Source: Massilia oculi
Lineage (GTDB): Bacteria > Pseudomonadota > Gammaproteobacteria > Burkholderiales > Burkholderiaceae_D
Length of the DNA stretch: 64,000 bases
NCBI RefSeq assembly: GCF_003143515.1
Contig: NZ_CP029343.1
Span: 5,394,001 to 5,458,000, forward strand
Reading direction: 5' to 3'
Position numbers and translations under genes: made by a program. The notes under the pieces were generated by a model, which searched no databases, was not told the DNA's origin, and saw only the letters and a program-made list of their open reading frames with translations. Positions 41,758 to 49,697 of the stretch are shown here, piece after piece (within the stretch, counting starts at the first letter, position 1; each line of letters starts with the position of its first letter).

Positions 41758-41786
41758 TTGAACAAAACGGCAAATCCCGCTAGAAT
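41758..41786 (+). promoter_or_regulatory. Sigma-70 promoter of rpsB-tsf
   Basis: TTGAAC (41758-41763), an exact 17-base spacer and TAGAAT (41781-41786). The transcript should start near 41793, leaving a leader of roughly 125 bases before rpsB. Confidence 0.8.
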
Positions 41787-41792
41787 CTCGGG

Positions 41793-41815
41793 TTGCTCGG
41801 ATTCGCATCGAGCAA
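41793..41815 (+). promoter_or_regulatory. rpsB leader hairpin 1
   Basis: TTGCTCG and CGAGCAA form a perfect 7-bp stem with a 9-base loop at the very 5' end of the inferred rpsB transcript. It may stabilise the messenger or take part in leader control. Confidence 0.5.
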
Positions 41816-41851
41816 TGTTGTAAAAAGCATCTTTTATTTTATTGAAATCGC

Positions 41852-41896
41852 GAATGTGGCCCTAAAAGGGTGCCTGACTGGTGACTGGCCACATTC
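41852..41896 (+). promoter_or_regulatory. rpsB leader hairpin 2, possible S2 autoregulatory site
   Basis: GAATGTGGCC (41852-41861) and GGCCACATTC (41887-41896) form a perfect 10-bp stem enclosing 25 bases, ending 23 bases before the rpsB start. In E. coli, S2 represses rpsB-tsf through its own leader; this structure is a plausible counterpart by position. The binding claim is inference. Confidence 0.5.
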
Positions 41897-41919
41897 AAGA
41901 CCCAACCCTGGAGAATTAC

Positions 41920-42669
41920 ATGTCCGTTACTATGCGTGAAATGCTGGAAGCCGGTATCCACTTCGGCCACCAGACCCGTTTCTGGAATCCAAAGATGGCG
42001 CCGTTCATCTTCGGTCATCGCAACAAGATCCACATCATCAACTTGGAAAAGACCATGGCGATGTACCAGGATGCGATGAAAACCATCAAGCAGATCTCGG
42101 CCAACCGCGGCACCATCCTGATGGTCGGCACCAAGCGCCAGGCACGCGACATCATCGCCGCTGAAGCACAGCGCGCCGGCGTCCCTTACGTCGACCAGCG
42201 TTGGCTGGGCGGCATGCTGACCAACTTCAAGACCATCAAGACCTCGATCAAGCGCCTGAAAGACATGGAAGCGCAAGTCGAAGACGGTTCGGTCGAGAAG
42301 ATGTCGAAGAAAGAAGCGCTGCTGTTCTCGCGCGAAATGGAAAAGCTGCAGAAGTCGATCGGCGGCATCAAGGACCTGGGCGGCGTGCCTGACGCGATCT
42401 TCGTCGTCGACGTCGGCTACCACAAGGGCACCATCACCGAAGCCGGCAAGCTGGGCATCCCGGTCATCGGCATCGTCGATACCAACCACTCGCCAGAAGG
42501 CGTGACCCACGTCATCCCAGGCAACGACGACTCGTCGAAAGCGATCACCCTGTACGCACGCGGCGTCGCCGATGCGATCCTGGAAGGCCGCGCCAACGCC
42601 ACCAACGAAGTCGTTGAAATGGTCAAGGCTGGCGGCGACGACTTCGTCGAAGTTTCCGAGCAGGCATAA
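41920..42669 (+). CDS. rpsB: 30S ribosomal protein S2
   Basis: The 249-residue protein of the small ribosomal subunit begins [26 protein letters not shown] and contains the S2 motifs [12 protein letters not shown] and [10 protein letters not shown] (family form DTNxxP). The ATG at 41920 is chosen over the in-frame GTG at 41881, which lies in the leader hairpin. Codon use is strongly biased, as expected for high expression. tsf follows after an intercistronic terminator. Confidence 0.98.
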   Translation: MSVTMREMLEAGIHFGHQTRFWNPKMAPFIFGHRNKIHIINLEKTMAMYQDAMKTIKQISANRGTILMVGTKRQARDIIAAEAQRAGVPYVDQRWLGGMLTNFKTIKTSIKRLKDMEAQVEDGSVEKMSKKEALLFSREMEKLQKSIGGIKDLGGVPDAIFVVDVGYHKGTITEAGKLGIPVIGIVDTNHSPEGVTHVIPGNDDSSKAITLYARGVADAILEGRANATNEVVEMVKAGGDDFVEVSEQA

Positions 42670-42703
42670 GTGACTGCGGGTCATTGACCCGCTGGCACAT
42701 CGA

Positions 42704-42737
42704 AGGGGGCGCCGCACACACGAGCCCCCTTTTTTTA
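42704..42737 (+). terminator. Terminator/attenuator between rpsB and tsf
   Basis: AGGGGGC and GCCCCCT form a 7-bp stem followed by eight T residues. A further perfect hairpin (GCGGGTC-ATT-GACCCGC, 42676-42692) lies just upstream. Since tsf has no obvious promoter in the 67 bases that follow, partial termination that sets the S2 to EF-Ts ratio is likely. Confidence 0.75.
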
Positions 42738-42804
42738 AGCTGAATACCTGTGGGGCGTTGTCATAACGACCTGCAACCGGACAAAACATTTAGGAGAAAT
42801 CAAC

Positions 42805-43713
42805 ATGGCAGCGATTACTGCAGCGATGGTAGGCGAACTGCGCGCGAAGACCGACGCGCCGATGATGGAATGCAAAAAAGCACTGACCGAAGCCGACGGC
42901 GACATGGGTCGTGCTGAAGAGATCCTGCGCGTCAAGCTGGGCGGCAAGGCATCGAAGGCATCGGCGCGCATCACCGCCGAAGGCGTCGTGGCAACCTACA
43001 TCGCCGGCAACGTCGGCGCGATCGTCGAAGTCAACAGCGAAACCGACTTCGTCGCCAAGAACGAGGAATTCCTGGCCATGGTCAACCTGGCCGCCAAGCT
43101 GGTCGCCGAGAACAACCCGGCTGACGTCGCCGCCCTGGCAGCCCTGTCGCACGACGGCAAGACCTTCGACGAAGTGCGTACTGGCCTGATCGGCAAGATC
43201 GGCGAGAACATGACCGTGCGTCGTTTCCAGCGTTTCGAAACCACCGGCAAGCTGGCTTCGTACCTGCACGGCACCCGCATCGGCGTCATCGTCGACTTCG
43301 AAGGCGCGGACGAGCAAGTCGGCAAGGACCTGGCCATGCACATCGCGGCAATGAAGCCAGTCGCTCTGTCGTCGGAGCAAGTGCCTGCTGAAATGATCGA
43401 AAAAGAGCGCTCGGTCGCCGAACTGAAGGCCAAGGAAGACGCTGAAAAAGCCGTCGCCGAAGGCAAGCAGCCGCAATCGGACGAGATCGTCGCCAAGCGT
43501 ATCGACGGTTCGGTGCAGAAGTACCTGAAAGAAGTGTCGCTGCTGAACCAAGCATTCGTGAAGAACGACAAGCAGTCGATCGAGCAATACCTGAAGGCAT
43601 CGAACACCACCGTCAAGGCATTCACCATGTACGTGGTCGGCGAGGGCATCGAGAAGAAGGTCGACGACTTCGCAGCGGAAGTCGCAGCACAGATGGCTGC
43701 AAACAAGCAGTAA
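42805..43713 (+). CDS. tsf: Translation elongation factor Ts
   Basis: EF-Ts exchanges GDP for GTP on EF-Tu. The 302-residue protein has the N-terminal UBA-like domain and both signature regions: [22 protein letters not shown] and [11 protein letters not shown]. The C-terminal portion is complete ([19 protein letters not shown]). GGAGAAA lies eight bases before the start. It follows rpsB and has its own terminator. Confidence 0.98.
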   Translation: MAAITAAMVGELRAKTDAPMMECKKALTEADGDMGRAEEILRVKLGGKASKASARITAEGVVATYIAGNVGAIVEVNSETDFVAKNEEFLAMVNLAAKLVAENNPADVAALAALSHDGKTFDEVRTGLIGKIGENMTVRRFQRFETTGKLASYLHGTRIGVIVDFEGADEQVGKDLAMHIAAMKPVALSSEQVPAEMIEKERSVAELKAKEDAEKAVAEGKQPQSDEIVAKRIDGSVQKYLKEVSLLNQAFVKNDKQSIEQYLKASNTTVKAFTMYVVGEGIEKKVDDFAAEVAAQMAANKQ

Positions 43714-43722
43714 TCAAAAAGA

Positions 43723-43746
43723 ACGGGCCGCAAGGTCCGTTTTTTT
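43723..43746 (+). terminator. Terminator after tsf
   Basis: ACGGGCC-GCAA-GGTCCGT makes a 7-bp stem (one G-T pair) with a 4-base loop, followed by seven T residues. It ends the rpsB-tsf transcript 10 bases after the tsf stop. Confidence 0.85.
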
Positions 43747-43804
43747 AAGGTGGGATCGTTTGTGTGCGGCAGCCATGAGGTATTTCTTGGCTGCACGACA
43801 AGCT

Positions 43805-43831
43805 GGGGTTCCCGCCTTCGCGGGAGCGACG
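43805..43831 (+). repeat. REP-like palindromic repeat, copy 1
   Basis: GGGGTTCCCGCC-TTC-GCGGGAGCGACG has an internal hairpin (CCCGC/GCGGG). It is the direct form of a pair whose partner lies inverted at 43878. It is found in the otherwise gene-free 336 bases between tsf and pyrH, and looks like the short palindromic repeats scattered through many proteobacterial genomes. Confidence 0.75.
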
Positions 43832-43877
43832 TTCATGGGGCGGGCCGAAGAAGGCTCCGCAGTCCGTACCCTCCGCA

Positions 43878-43904
43878 CGTCGTTCCCGCGCAGGCGGGAA
43901 CCTC
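43878..43904 (-). repeat. REP-like palindromic repeat, copy 2 (inverted)
   Basis: On the minus strand this reads GAGGTTCCCGCC-TGC-GCGGGAACGACG, differing from copy 1 at three positions. The two copies face each other 46 bases apart, as in a BIME-type pair. Only the pyrH promoter region, not identified with confidence, remains between this and pyrH. Confidence 0.75.
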
Positions 43905-44049
43905 AGTTGGATGCACACCGTAGCGCCTCACGCGCAGCGCCCGCCTTACAATGCCATCCGCCGTCAAGGTAGATGAGATCGCGGCCCACCGGCCGGCGAT
44001 CGGACCCGAATTCGCAACATCGAAACATCACATTAGGAGCCGCTTCATC

Positions 44050-44766
44050 ATGTCAAAACCAGCCTACCAACGAGTCCTCCTGAAACTGTCCGGCGAAGCG
44101 CTGATGGGCGACGATCCGTTCGGCATCAACCGCGCCACCATCGAGCGCATGGTGGCCGACGTGGCGGAAGTGGCGAAGCTGGGCGTGCAGGTGGCGGTCG
44201 TGATTGGCGGCGGCAACATCTTCCGCGGCGTCGCCCCGGGCGCCCAGGGCATGGACCGCGCCACCGCCGACTACATGGGCATGCTGGCCACCGTCATGAA
44301 CGCGCTGGCTCTGGCCGACGCGATGCGCCACGTCGGCATCACCGCCCGCGTCATGTCGGCGATCGGCATCGAGCAGGTGGTCGAGCCCTACGTGCGCCCG
44401 AAAGCCCTGCAGTACCTGGAAGAAGGTAAAGTCGTCGTGTTCGCCGCCGGCACCGGCAACCCGTTCTTCACCACCGACACCGCGGCCGCCCTGCGCGGCG
44501 CCGAGATCTCGGCCGAGATCGTCCTGAAGGCCACCAAGGTCGACGGCGTCTACAGCGCCGACCCCAAGAAAGACCCGCACGCGACCCGCTACGAGAATAT
44601 TTCGTTCGACGAAGCCATCGCCAAGCACCTGCAGGTGATGGACGCCACCGCCTTCGCGCTGTGCCGCGACCAGAAACTGCCGATCAAGGTGTTCTCCATC
44701 GTCAAACCCGGCGCGCTCACCCGCGTTATCATGGGCGAAGACGAGGGTACACTGGTACACGTTTAA
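44050..44766 (+). CDS. pyrH: UMP kinase
   Basis: PyrH phosphorylates UMP to UDP, the entry to CTP and UTP. The 238-residue enzyme shows [17 protein letters not shown] at the N-terminus, [11 protein letters not shown], the TARVMSAI region, [15 protein letters not shown] and the C-terminal [14 protein letters not shown] 44050 is preferred over an in-frame ATG at 43951 that lacks family residues. GGAGCC lies upstream of it. frr follows after 28 bases, in the usual pyrH-frr order. Confidence 0.98.
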   Translation: MSKPAYQRVLLKLSGEALMGDDPFGINRATIERMVADVAEVAKLGVQVAVVIGGGNIFRGVAPGAQGMDRATADYMGMLATVMNALALADAMRHVGITARVMSAIGIEQVVEPYVRPKALQYLEEGKVVVFAAGTGNPFFTTDTAAALRGAEISAEIVLKATKVDGVYSADPKKDPHATRYENISFDEAIAKHLQVMDATAFALCRDQKLPIKVFSIVKPGALTRVIMGEDEGTLVHV

Positions 44767-44794
44767 AATATTACTGAACAACAAGGAGAGCAGT

Positions 44795-45355
44795 ATGTCC
44801 CTGGCTGACGTCAAAAAGAACGCGCAAGAGCGCATGGCCAAGTCCATCGAGACCCTGAAAGCCGACCTGGCCAAGGTCCGCACCGGCCGCGCCCACACCG
44901 GCATCCTCGACCACGTGATGGTCGAGTACTACGGCACCCCGACCGCGCTGCCGATGGTGGCCAACCTGACCCTGGTCGACGCGCGCACCATCGGCGTCCA
45001 GCCGTTCGAAAAGAAAATGGCCGCGACCATCGAAAAAGCGATCCGCGACGCCGACCTGGGCCTGAATCCATCGGCCCAGGGCGACATGATCCGCGTGCCG
45101 ACCCCGCCGCTGACCGAAGAGCGCCGTAAAGAGATGGTCAAGCTGACCAAGTCGGAAGGCGAAGATGCGAAGATTGCCGTGCGCAATATCCGCCGCGATG
45201 CCAACGAAGCACTCAAGAAAATGGTCAAGGACAAGACCGCGTCGGAAGACGACGAGCGCCGCGCCTCGGACGAAATCCAGAAGCTGACCGACAAGGCCGT
45301 GGCCGACATCGACAAGCTGCTGGGCGAAAAAGAGAAGGAAATCCTGACGGTGTAA
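44795..45355 (+). CDS. frr: Ribosome recycling factor
   Basis: RRF, with EF-G, splits ribosomes after termination. The 186-residue protein has the standard length and motifs: [15 protein letters not shown] near the N-terminus, [17 protein letters not shown] and the C-terminal three-helix bundle ending in [20 protein letters not shown] precedes the ATG. Confidence 0.98.
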   Translation: MSLADVKKNAQERMAKSIETLKADLAKVRTGRAHTGILDHVMVEYYGTPTALPMVANLTLVDARTIGVQPFEKKMAATIEKAIRDADLGLNPSAQGDMIRVPTPPLTEERRKEMVKLTKSEGEDAKIAVRNIRRDANEALKKMVKDKTASEDDERRASDEIQKLTDKAVADIDKLLGEKEKEILTV

Positions 45356-45377
45356 GGCCCGGCTCGACGGCTTTCCT

Positions 45378-45414
45378 GCGGACCGGCCCCGGCAGCTTGC
45401 CGCGGCCGGTCCGC
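45378..45414 (+). other. Large perfect hairpin between frr and uppS
   Basis: GCGGACCGGCC and GGCCGGTCCGC are an exact 11-bp inverted repeat. Inside, CGGCA-GCT-TGCCG continues the stem after a single mismatch. There is no T run, so it is not a standard terminator; it may be an RNA processing or stability site in the frr-uppS transcript. A smaller inverted repeat, CCAAT-TCTG-ATTGG, lies at 45430-45443. Confidence 0.6.
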
Positions 45415-45495
45415 CTACCTTATGATTGTCCAATTCTGATTGGCCATTTGCGCACCGCCGGACGCCAGTCCGGGCGCAGCCCTGCTGGATACAAG

Positions 45496-46245
45496 ATGTT
45501 CAAAAGTTCGACCACCGCCGTTCCCGACACGCCCGCCGTGCCGCGCCATATCGCCATCATCATGGATGGCAATGGACGTTGGGCCACCAAACGCCTGCTG
45601 CCGCGCGTCGCCGGCCACGTCAAGGGCGTGGAAGCCGTGCGCGGCATCGTCGAATCCTGCGTGCTGCGCGGGGTCGAGTACCTGACCCTGTTCGCCTTCT
45701 CGTCCGAGAACTGGCGCCGCCCGGCCGACGAGGTCTCGCTCCTGATGCGCCTGTTCGTGACGGCGCTCGAGCGCGAAGTCTCGAAGATGCACGCCAATAA
45801 TATTCGCCTGAAAGTCGTGGGCGACCTGAGCCGCTTCGACCCCAAGCTGCAAGAGATGATCGCCAACGCCGAGCGCCGCACCGCCGGCAATACGCGCCTG
45901 ACCGTCACCGTGTGCGCCAACTATGGCGGCCGCTGGGATATCATGCAGGCAACGGGGAAGATGGTGCAGGCCAACCCCGGCGTGACCGAATTTACGGAGG
46001 AAATGCTGGCTCCGCACCTGGCGATGGCGTATGCGCCCGAACCCGACCTGTTCATCCGGACCGGCGGCGAGGAACGCATCTCGAATTTCCTGTTGTGGCA
46101 GCTGGCGTATTCCGAACTGCATTTCACCGGCACTTTCTGGCCCGATTTCACGCCCGAGGCGCTGGATGAGGCGATCGCCTCGTTCCAGGCCCGCGAGCGG
46201 CGCTTCGGCCAGACCAGCGCCCAAGTAGCGAAGAAGACCAACTGA
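45496..46245 (+). CDS. uppS: Undecaprenyl diphosphate synthase
   Basis: This cis-prenyltransferase makes the C55 lipid carrier for peptidoglycan and O-antigen. The 249-residue protein has [13 protein letters not shown] with the catalytic Asp, then [13 protein letters not shown], and the C-terminal [26 protein letters not shown] motif. ATG 45496 gives the usual N-terminus. Its TGA overlaps the cdsA ATG by one base (TGATG), so the two are coupled. Confidence 0.97.
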   Translation: MFKSSTTAVPDTPAVPRHIAIIMDGNGRWATKRLLPRVAGHVKGVEAVRGIVESCVLRGVEYLTLFAFSSENWRRPADEVSLLMRLFVTALEREVSKMHANNIRLKVVGDLSRFDPKLQEMIANAERRTAGNTRLTVTVCANYGGRWDIMQATGKMVQANPGVTEFTEEMLAPHLAMAYAPEPDLFIRTGGEERISNFLLWQLAYSELHFTGTFWPDFTPEALDEAIASFQARERRFGQTSAQVAKKTN

Positions 46246-47075
46246 TGCTCAAGACCCGGATCGTCACCGCGCTCGTCCTGCTGGCAGTCCTGCTGCCGGT
46301 GTTGTACTCCAATAACCCCACGGCGTTCGCGGTGGTCGCGTCGGTGTTCTTCGGGGCGGCGATCTGGGAGTGCTTCCGCCTGTTCAATCCGGGCGCGAAG
46401 AGCGCCGTGGCGATCGCGGCGGCCTGGACCCTGGCCTTCGCCTATGCCTTCTTCATGCGCGAGCAGGGCGATCCGACCGTATGGTTCGCCATCGGCGCGC
46501 TGCTGTGGCTGCTGCGCTTCGCCCCCACGCTCAAGCTCGGCCTGCCGCCCCTGGCCAGTACGCCGAACACGCTGCTGAGCCTGCTTTATGCGATCGCCCT
46601 GGTGGCCTGCTTCGCCGCCATCGTCATGCTGTTCCAGTACTCGGCCCTGTTCCTGCTGTCGGTGCTCGTCATCGTCTGGTCGGCCGACATCTTCGCCTAT
46701 GTGTGCGGCAAGACCTTCGGCAAGAACAAGCTGGCGCCGTCCATCTCGCCCGGCAAGTCGTGGGAAGGCGCCATCGGCGGCGGCGTCGTGACCGTGCTGC
46801 TGGCCTCGCTTACCGTCCTGTTCGGCGGCGAGGCCCTCGCCAATACCTTCGCGGTGCGCGTGCAGGCCAGCTTCGGCTGGGCGGGCATGCTGGCCGTCAT
46901 CGCCCTCATCGTCGTCGCCAGCGTGGTCGGCGACCTGTTCGAATCCCAGCTCAAGCGCCGTGCCGGCATGAAGGACAGCAGCAATCTGCTGCCTGGCCAC
47001 GGCGGCGTGCTGGACCGGATCGACGCACTCGTGCCGGTCCTGCCGCTGGCGGCCCTGATCGCCACCCGGCTCTAG
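46245..47075 (+). CDS. cdsA: Phosphatidate cytidylyltransferase
   Basis: CdsA makes CDP-diacylglycerol, the precursor of phospholipids, in the inner membrane. The 276-residue protein has about eight membrane segments and the family C-terminal signature SQLKRRAGMKDSSNLLPGHGGVLDRIDAL, plus SPGKSWEGAIGG. It overlaps uppS by one base and is 12 bases before dxr. Confidence 0.97.
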   Translation: MLKTRIVTALVLLAVLLPVLYSNNPTAFAVVASVFFGAAIWECFRLFNPGAKSAVAIAAAWTLAFAYAFFMREQGDPTVWFAIGALLWLLRFAPTLKLGLPPLASTPNTLLSLLYAIALVACFAAIVMLFQYSALFLLSVLVIVWSADIFAYVCGKTFGKNKLAPSISPGKSWEGAIGGGVVTVLLASLTVLFGGEALANTFAVRVQASFGWAGMLAVIALIVVASVVGDLFESQLKRRAGMKDSSNLLPGHGGVLDRIDALVPVLPLAALIATRL

Positions 47076-47087
47076 AAGGAAGTTTCC

Positions 47088-48275
47088 ATGCAAGGCATTA
47101 CCATCCTTGGCGCCACCGGTTCGATCGGCGCCTCGACCCTCGACGTGGTGGCGCGCCATCCGGACCGCTACCGCGTCCACGCCCTCAGCGCGCATTCGCG
47201 CGTGGAAGAGCTTGCCGCCGCCTGCCGCCAGTTTCGCCCGCAGCGCGCGGTGGTTGGCAGCGCTGAAGCGGCCGCGCAACTCGCCGCCCTGATCGCCGAC
47301 CTTCCCACGGGCGTCGAGTATGGCGAAGCGGCGCTGTGCGACATCGCCTCCAGCGCGGACACCGACATCGTGATGGCCGCCATCGTCGGCGCCGCCGGCC
47401 TGGCGCCGACGCTGGCCGCGGCGCGCGCCGGCAAGAAGATCCTGCTGGCCAATAAAGAGGCGCTGGTGATGTCGGGCCAGCTGTTCATGGACGCCGTGCG
47501 CGAGCACAAGGCGACCCTGCTGCCGGTCGACAGCGAACACAATGCGATCTTCCAGGCACTGCCGGCCTCGTATGCGCGCGTGCCCGGCGCCTGCGGGGTG
47601 GCCAAGATCCTCTTGACCGCGTCCGGCGGCCCGTTCCTGAACCGCGCCGTCGACTCGCTGGGCAGTGTGACCCCCGACGAAGCCTGCAAGCACCCGAACT
47701 GGGTCATGGGCCGCAAGATCTCGGTCGATTCCGCCACCATGATGAACAAGGGCCTGGAAGTGATCGAGGCCCACTGGCTGTTCGGCGCGCCGGCCGACCA
47801 GATCGAAGTCGTGATCCATCCGCAAAGCGTGATCCACTCGATGGTCTCGTATGTGGACGGCTCGGTGCTGGCCCAGTTGGGCAATCCCGATATGCGCACC
47901 CCGATCGCCAATGCGCTGGCCTATCCGGAACGGATCGATTCTGGCGTGGCCCAGCTCGACCTGACGCAAATGGCCGGGCTGCAGTTCTTCGCGCCCGACT
48001 TCGAGCGCTTCCCCTGCCTGGCGCTCGCTTTCGACGCCTTGCGCGCGGGCGGCACCGCCCCGGCCCTGCTCAACGCGGCCAACGAGGTGGCGGTGCAGGC
48101 CTTCCTCGAGCGCCGCATCGGTTTCCGCGACATCGACCGCGTGATCCGCCACGCGCTCGACGTCGTGCCGCACGGCCCGGCCCCGTCGATCGAGGCGGTG
48201 CTGGCCCAGGACGCGCGCGCGCGCGCGGCCGCCGACGACGCCGTATCGACCATCGCTTCAGGCTTGCAGCGCTGA
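47088..48275 (+). CDS. dxr: 1-deoxy-D-xylulose 5-phosphate reductoisomerase
   Basis: Dxr catalyses the second step of the MEP isoprenoid pathway, which feeds UppS. The 395-residue protein begins [17 protein letters not shown] (NADPH-binding). It contains [24 protein letters not shown] (metal-binding Asp/Glu), TASGGPF and [19 protein letters not shown] lies upstream of the start. Position between cdsA and rseP is canonical. Confidence 0.98.
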   Translation: MQGITILGATGSIGASTLDVVARHPDRYRVHALSAHSRVEELAAACRQFRPQRAVVGSAEAAAQLAALIADLPTGVEYGEAALCDIASSADTDIVMAAIVGAAGLAPTLAAARAGKKILLANKEALVMSGQLFMDAVREHKATLLPVDSEHNAIFQALPASYARVPGACGVAKILLTASGGPFLNRAVDSLGSVTPDEACKHPNWVMGRKISVDSATMMNKGLEVIEAHWLFGAPADQIEVVIHPQSVIHSMVSYVDGSVLAQLGNPDMRTPIANALAYPERIDSGVAQLDLTQMAGLQFFAPDFERFPCLALAFDALRAGGTAPALLNAANEVAVQAFLERRIGFRDIDRVIRHALDVVPHGPAPSIEAVLAQDARARAAADDAVSTIASGLQR

Positions 48276-48291
48276 CCCCCTGGACCCCGCC

Positions 48292-49629
48292 ATGACCATG
48301 CTTTACACCGTGCTGGCCTTCGTGCTGGCGCTCGGTCCCCTGATCGTGATCCACGAACTGGGCCACTACCTGGTCGCGTGCGCCTGCGGCGTCAAGGTGC
48401 TGCGCTTCTCGGTCGGGATGGGCCGCGTGGTGTGGTCGCGCCGCTTCGGCAAGGACCAGACCGAGTGGGCGCTGTCGGCCCTGCCGCTGGGCGGCTATGT
48501 CAAGATGCTCGATGCGCGCGATCCCGAGACGGCGCCGACCAATGATGCCGACCTGGACCGCGAATTCACGCGCCAGAACGTCTGGAAGCGGATCGCCATC
48601 GTCGCCGCCGGCCCGCTGGCCAACTTCCTGCTGGCGATCGGCCTGATGGCCGCACTGTATATGCATGGCGTGGACGAGCCGTCGGCGCGTCTGCGCGAGG
48701 CGCCGGCGGCGTCCGAGGCGGCGAAAGCCGGCGTGCGCGGCGGCGATACGGTGGTCGCCGTGAATGGCAACGAGGTCGCCTCGTGGGCCGAGCTGCGCTG
48801 GCAGATCGTGCATGCGGCGGTGGACAAATCGGACGCGCGCCTCGACCTGCGCGGCGCCCACGGCGGCACTTACAGCGCGACGCTGCCGGCGGCGGTGGTC
48901 GGCCGGCTCGACGTCGAGACCGACGTGATGGGCGAACTGGGGCTGGACTTGTGGCGCCCGCAACCGCGCATCGAGAAGGTGCTGCCTGATGGGGCAGGGC
49001 AGCGCGCCGGCCTGCAGGGCGGCGACCTGGTGCTGCGCGTGGATGGCCGGAAGGCAGGCGACGGCATCGCCTTCATCGAGGCGGTACGGGCCTCGCCGGG
49101 CAAACCGCTGGCGCTCGAGGTCGAGCGCGGTGGCCGTCCCGTGGCCCTGTCGCTGGTGCCCGAGGCCGACGCGAATGGCCGCGGCGTGATCAAGGCCATG
49201 GTGGCCCAGGCCCCGGAGATGGTGACCGTGAGCTCGGGCCCGTTCGAGGCGATCGCGCGCGGCGCGCAGCGCACCTGGGATTCCAGCGTGATGACCCTCA
49301 AGATGATCTGGAAGATGATTACCGGGGAAGCGTCATGGAAGAATGTGACCGGTCCCATTACCATCGCCGATTATGCCGGGCAGACAGCGAGAATAGGTCT
49401 CGTGAGCTATTTACAGTTCATCGCCTTTATTAGTATCAGCTTAGGAGTAATGAATTTGTTACCAATTCCAGTTCTGGATGGTGGCCATTTACTGTATTAT
49501 TCGCTGGAAGTTTTGACCGGGCGTCCCCTTCCTGCGCGCGTCGGCGAGTTCGCGCAGCGCGCCGGGGTCGGCCTGCTGTTCATGCTGATGGCGCTCGCCG
49601 TCTTCAATGACCTGGTGCGGCTGCTCTAG
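48292..49629 (+). CDS. rseP: Site-2 intramembrane zinc metalloprotease RseP
   Basis: RseP cuts the anti-sigma factor RseA within the membrane to release sigma-E. The 445-residue protein has HELGH (His21, Glu22, His25) in the first membrane segment, a tandem PDZ region (about 120-300), and LDGG with the third zinc ligand Asp396. Three or four membrane segments are predicted. Bases 49391-49500 within the gene are about 37% GC, with TTA, ATA, AGT and GGA codons unlike the rest of the gene, although they encode the most conserved part of the protein. bamA starts 68 bases after the stop. Confidence 0.97.
   Translation: MTMLYTVLAFVLALGPLIVIHELGHYLVACACGVKVLRFSVGMGRVVWSRRFGKDQTEWALSALPLGGYVKMLDARDPETAPTNDADLDREFTRQNVWKRIAIVAAGPLANFLLAIGLMAALYMHGVDEPSARLREAPAASEAAKAGVRGGDTVVAVNGNEVASWAELRWQIVHAAVDKSDARLDLRGAHGGTYSATLPAAVVGRLDVETDVMGELGLDLWRPQPRIEKVLPDGAGQRAGLQGGDLVLRVDGRKAGDGIAFIEAVRASPGKPLALEVERGGRPVALSLVPEADANGRGVIKAMVAQAPEMVTVSSGPFEAIARGAQRTWDSSVMTLKMIWKMITGEASWKNVTGPITIADYAGQTARIGLVSYLQFIAFISISLGVMNLLPIPVLDGGHLLYYSLEVLTGRPLPARVGEFAQRAGVGLLFMLMALAVFNDLVRLL
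49391..49500 (+). other. AT-rich, codon-atypical patch inside rseP
   Basis: This 110-base patch has 41 G/C (37%) within a gene otherwise in the high 60s. It encodes the conserved membrane segment and LDGGH-containing region. TATTAT (49495-49500) is a near-consensus -10 box, and TTTACA (49410-49415) with TATCAG (49434-49439) is a second sigma-70-like pair with 18-base spacing. It may be an internal promoter for bamA and the genes after it. No sigma-E type GGAACTT was found in it. Confidence 0.6.
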
Positions 49630-49697
49630 CGGCCCGCATTCGCTCCCGGAGTCGGGGCGACATTCCCGGCACAGAATAATATGCAATCGTTGTCCAA

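Noticed and set aside
49391..49500. Horizontal insertion into rseP
   Set aside because: The patch encodes conserved RseP residues in frame with no repeats or gaps at its borders, so foreign insertion is unlikely.
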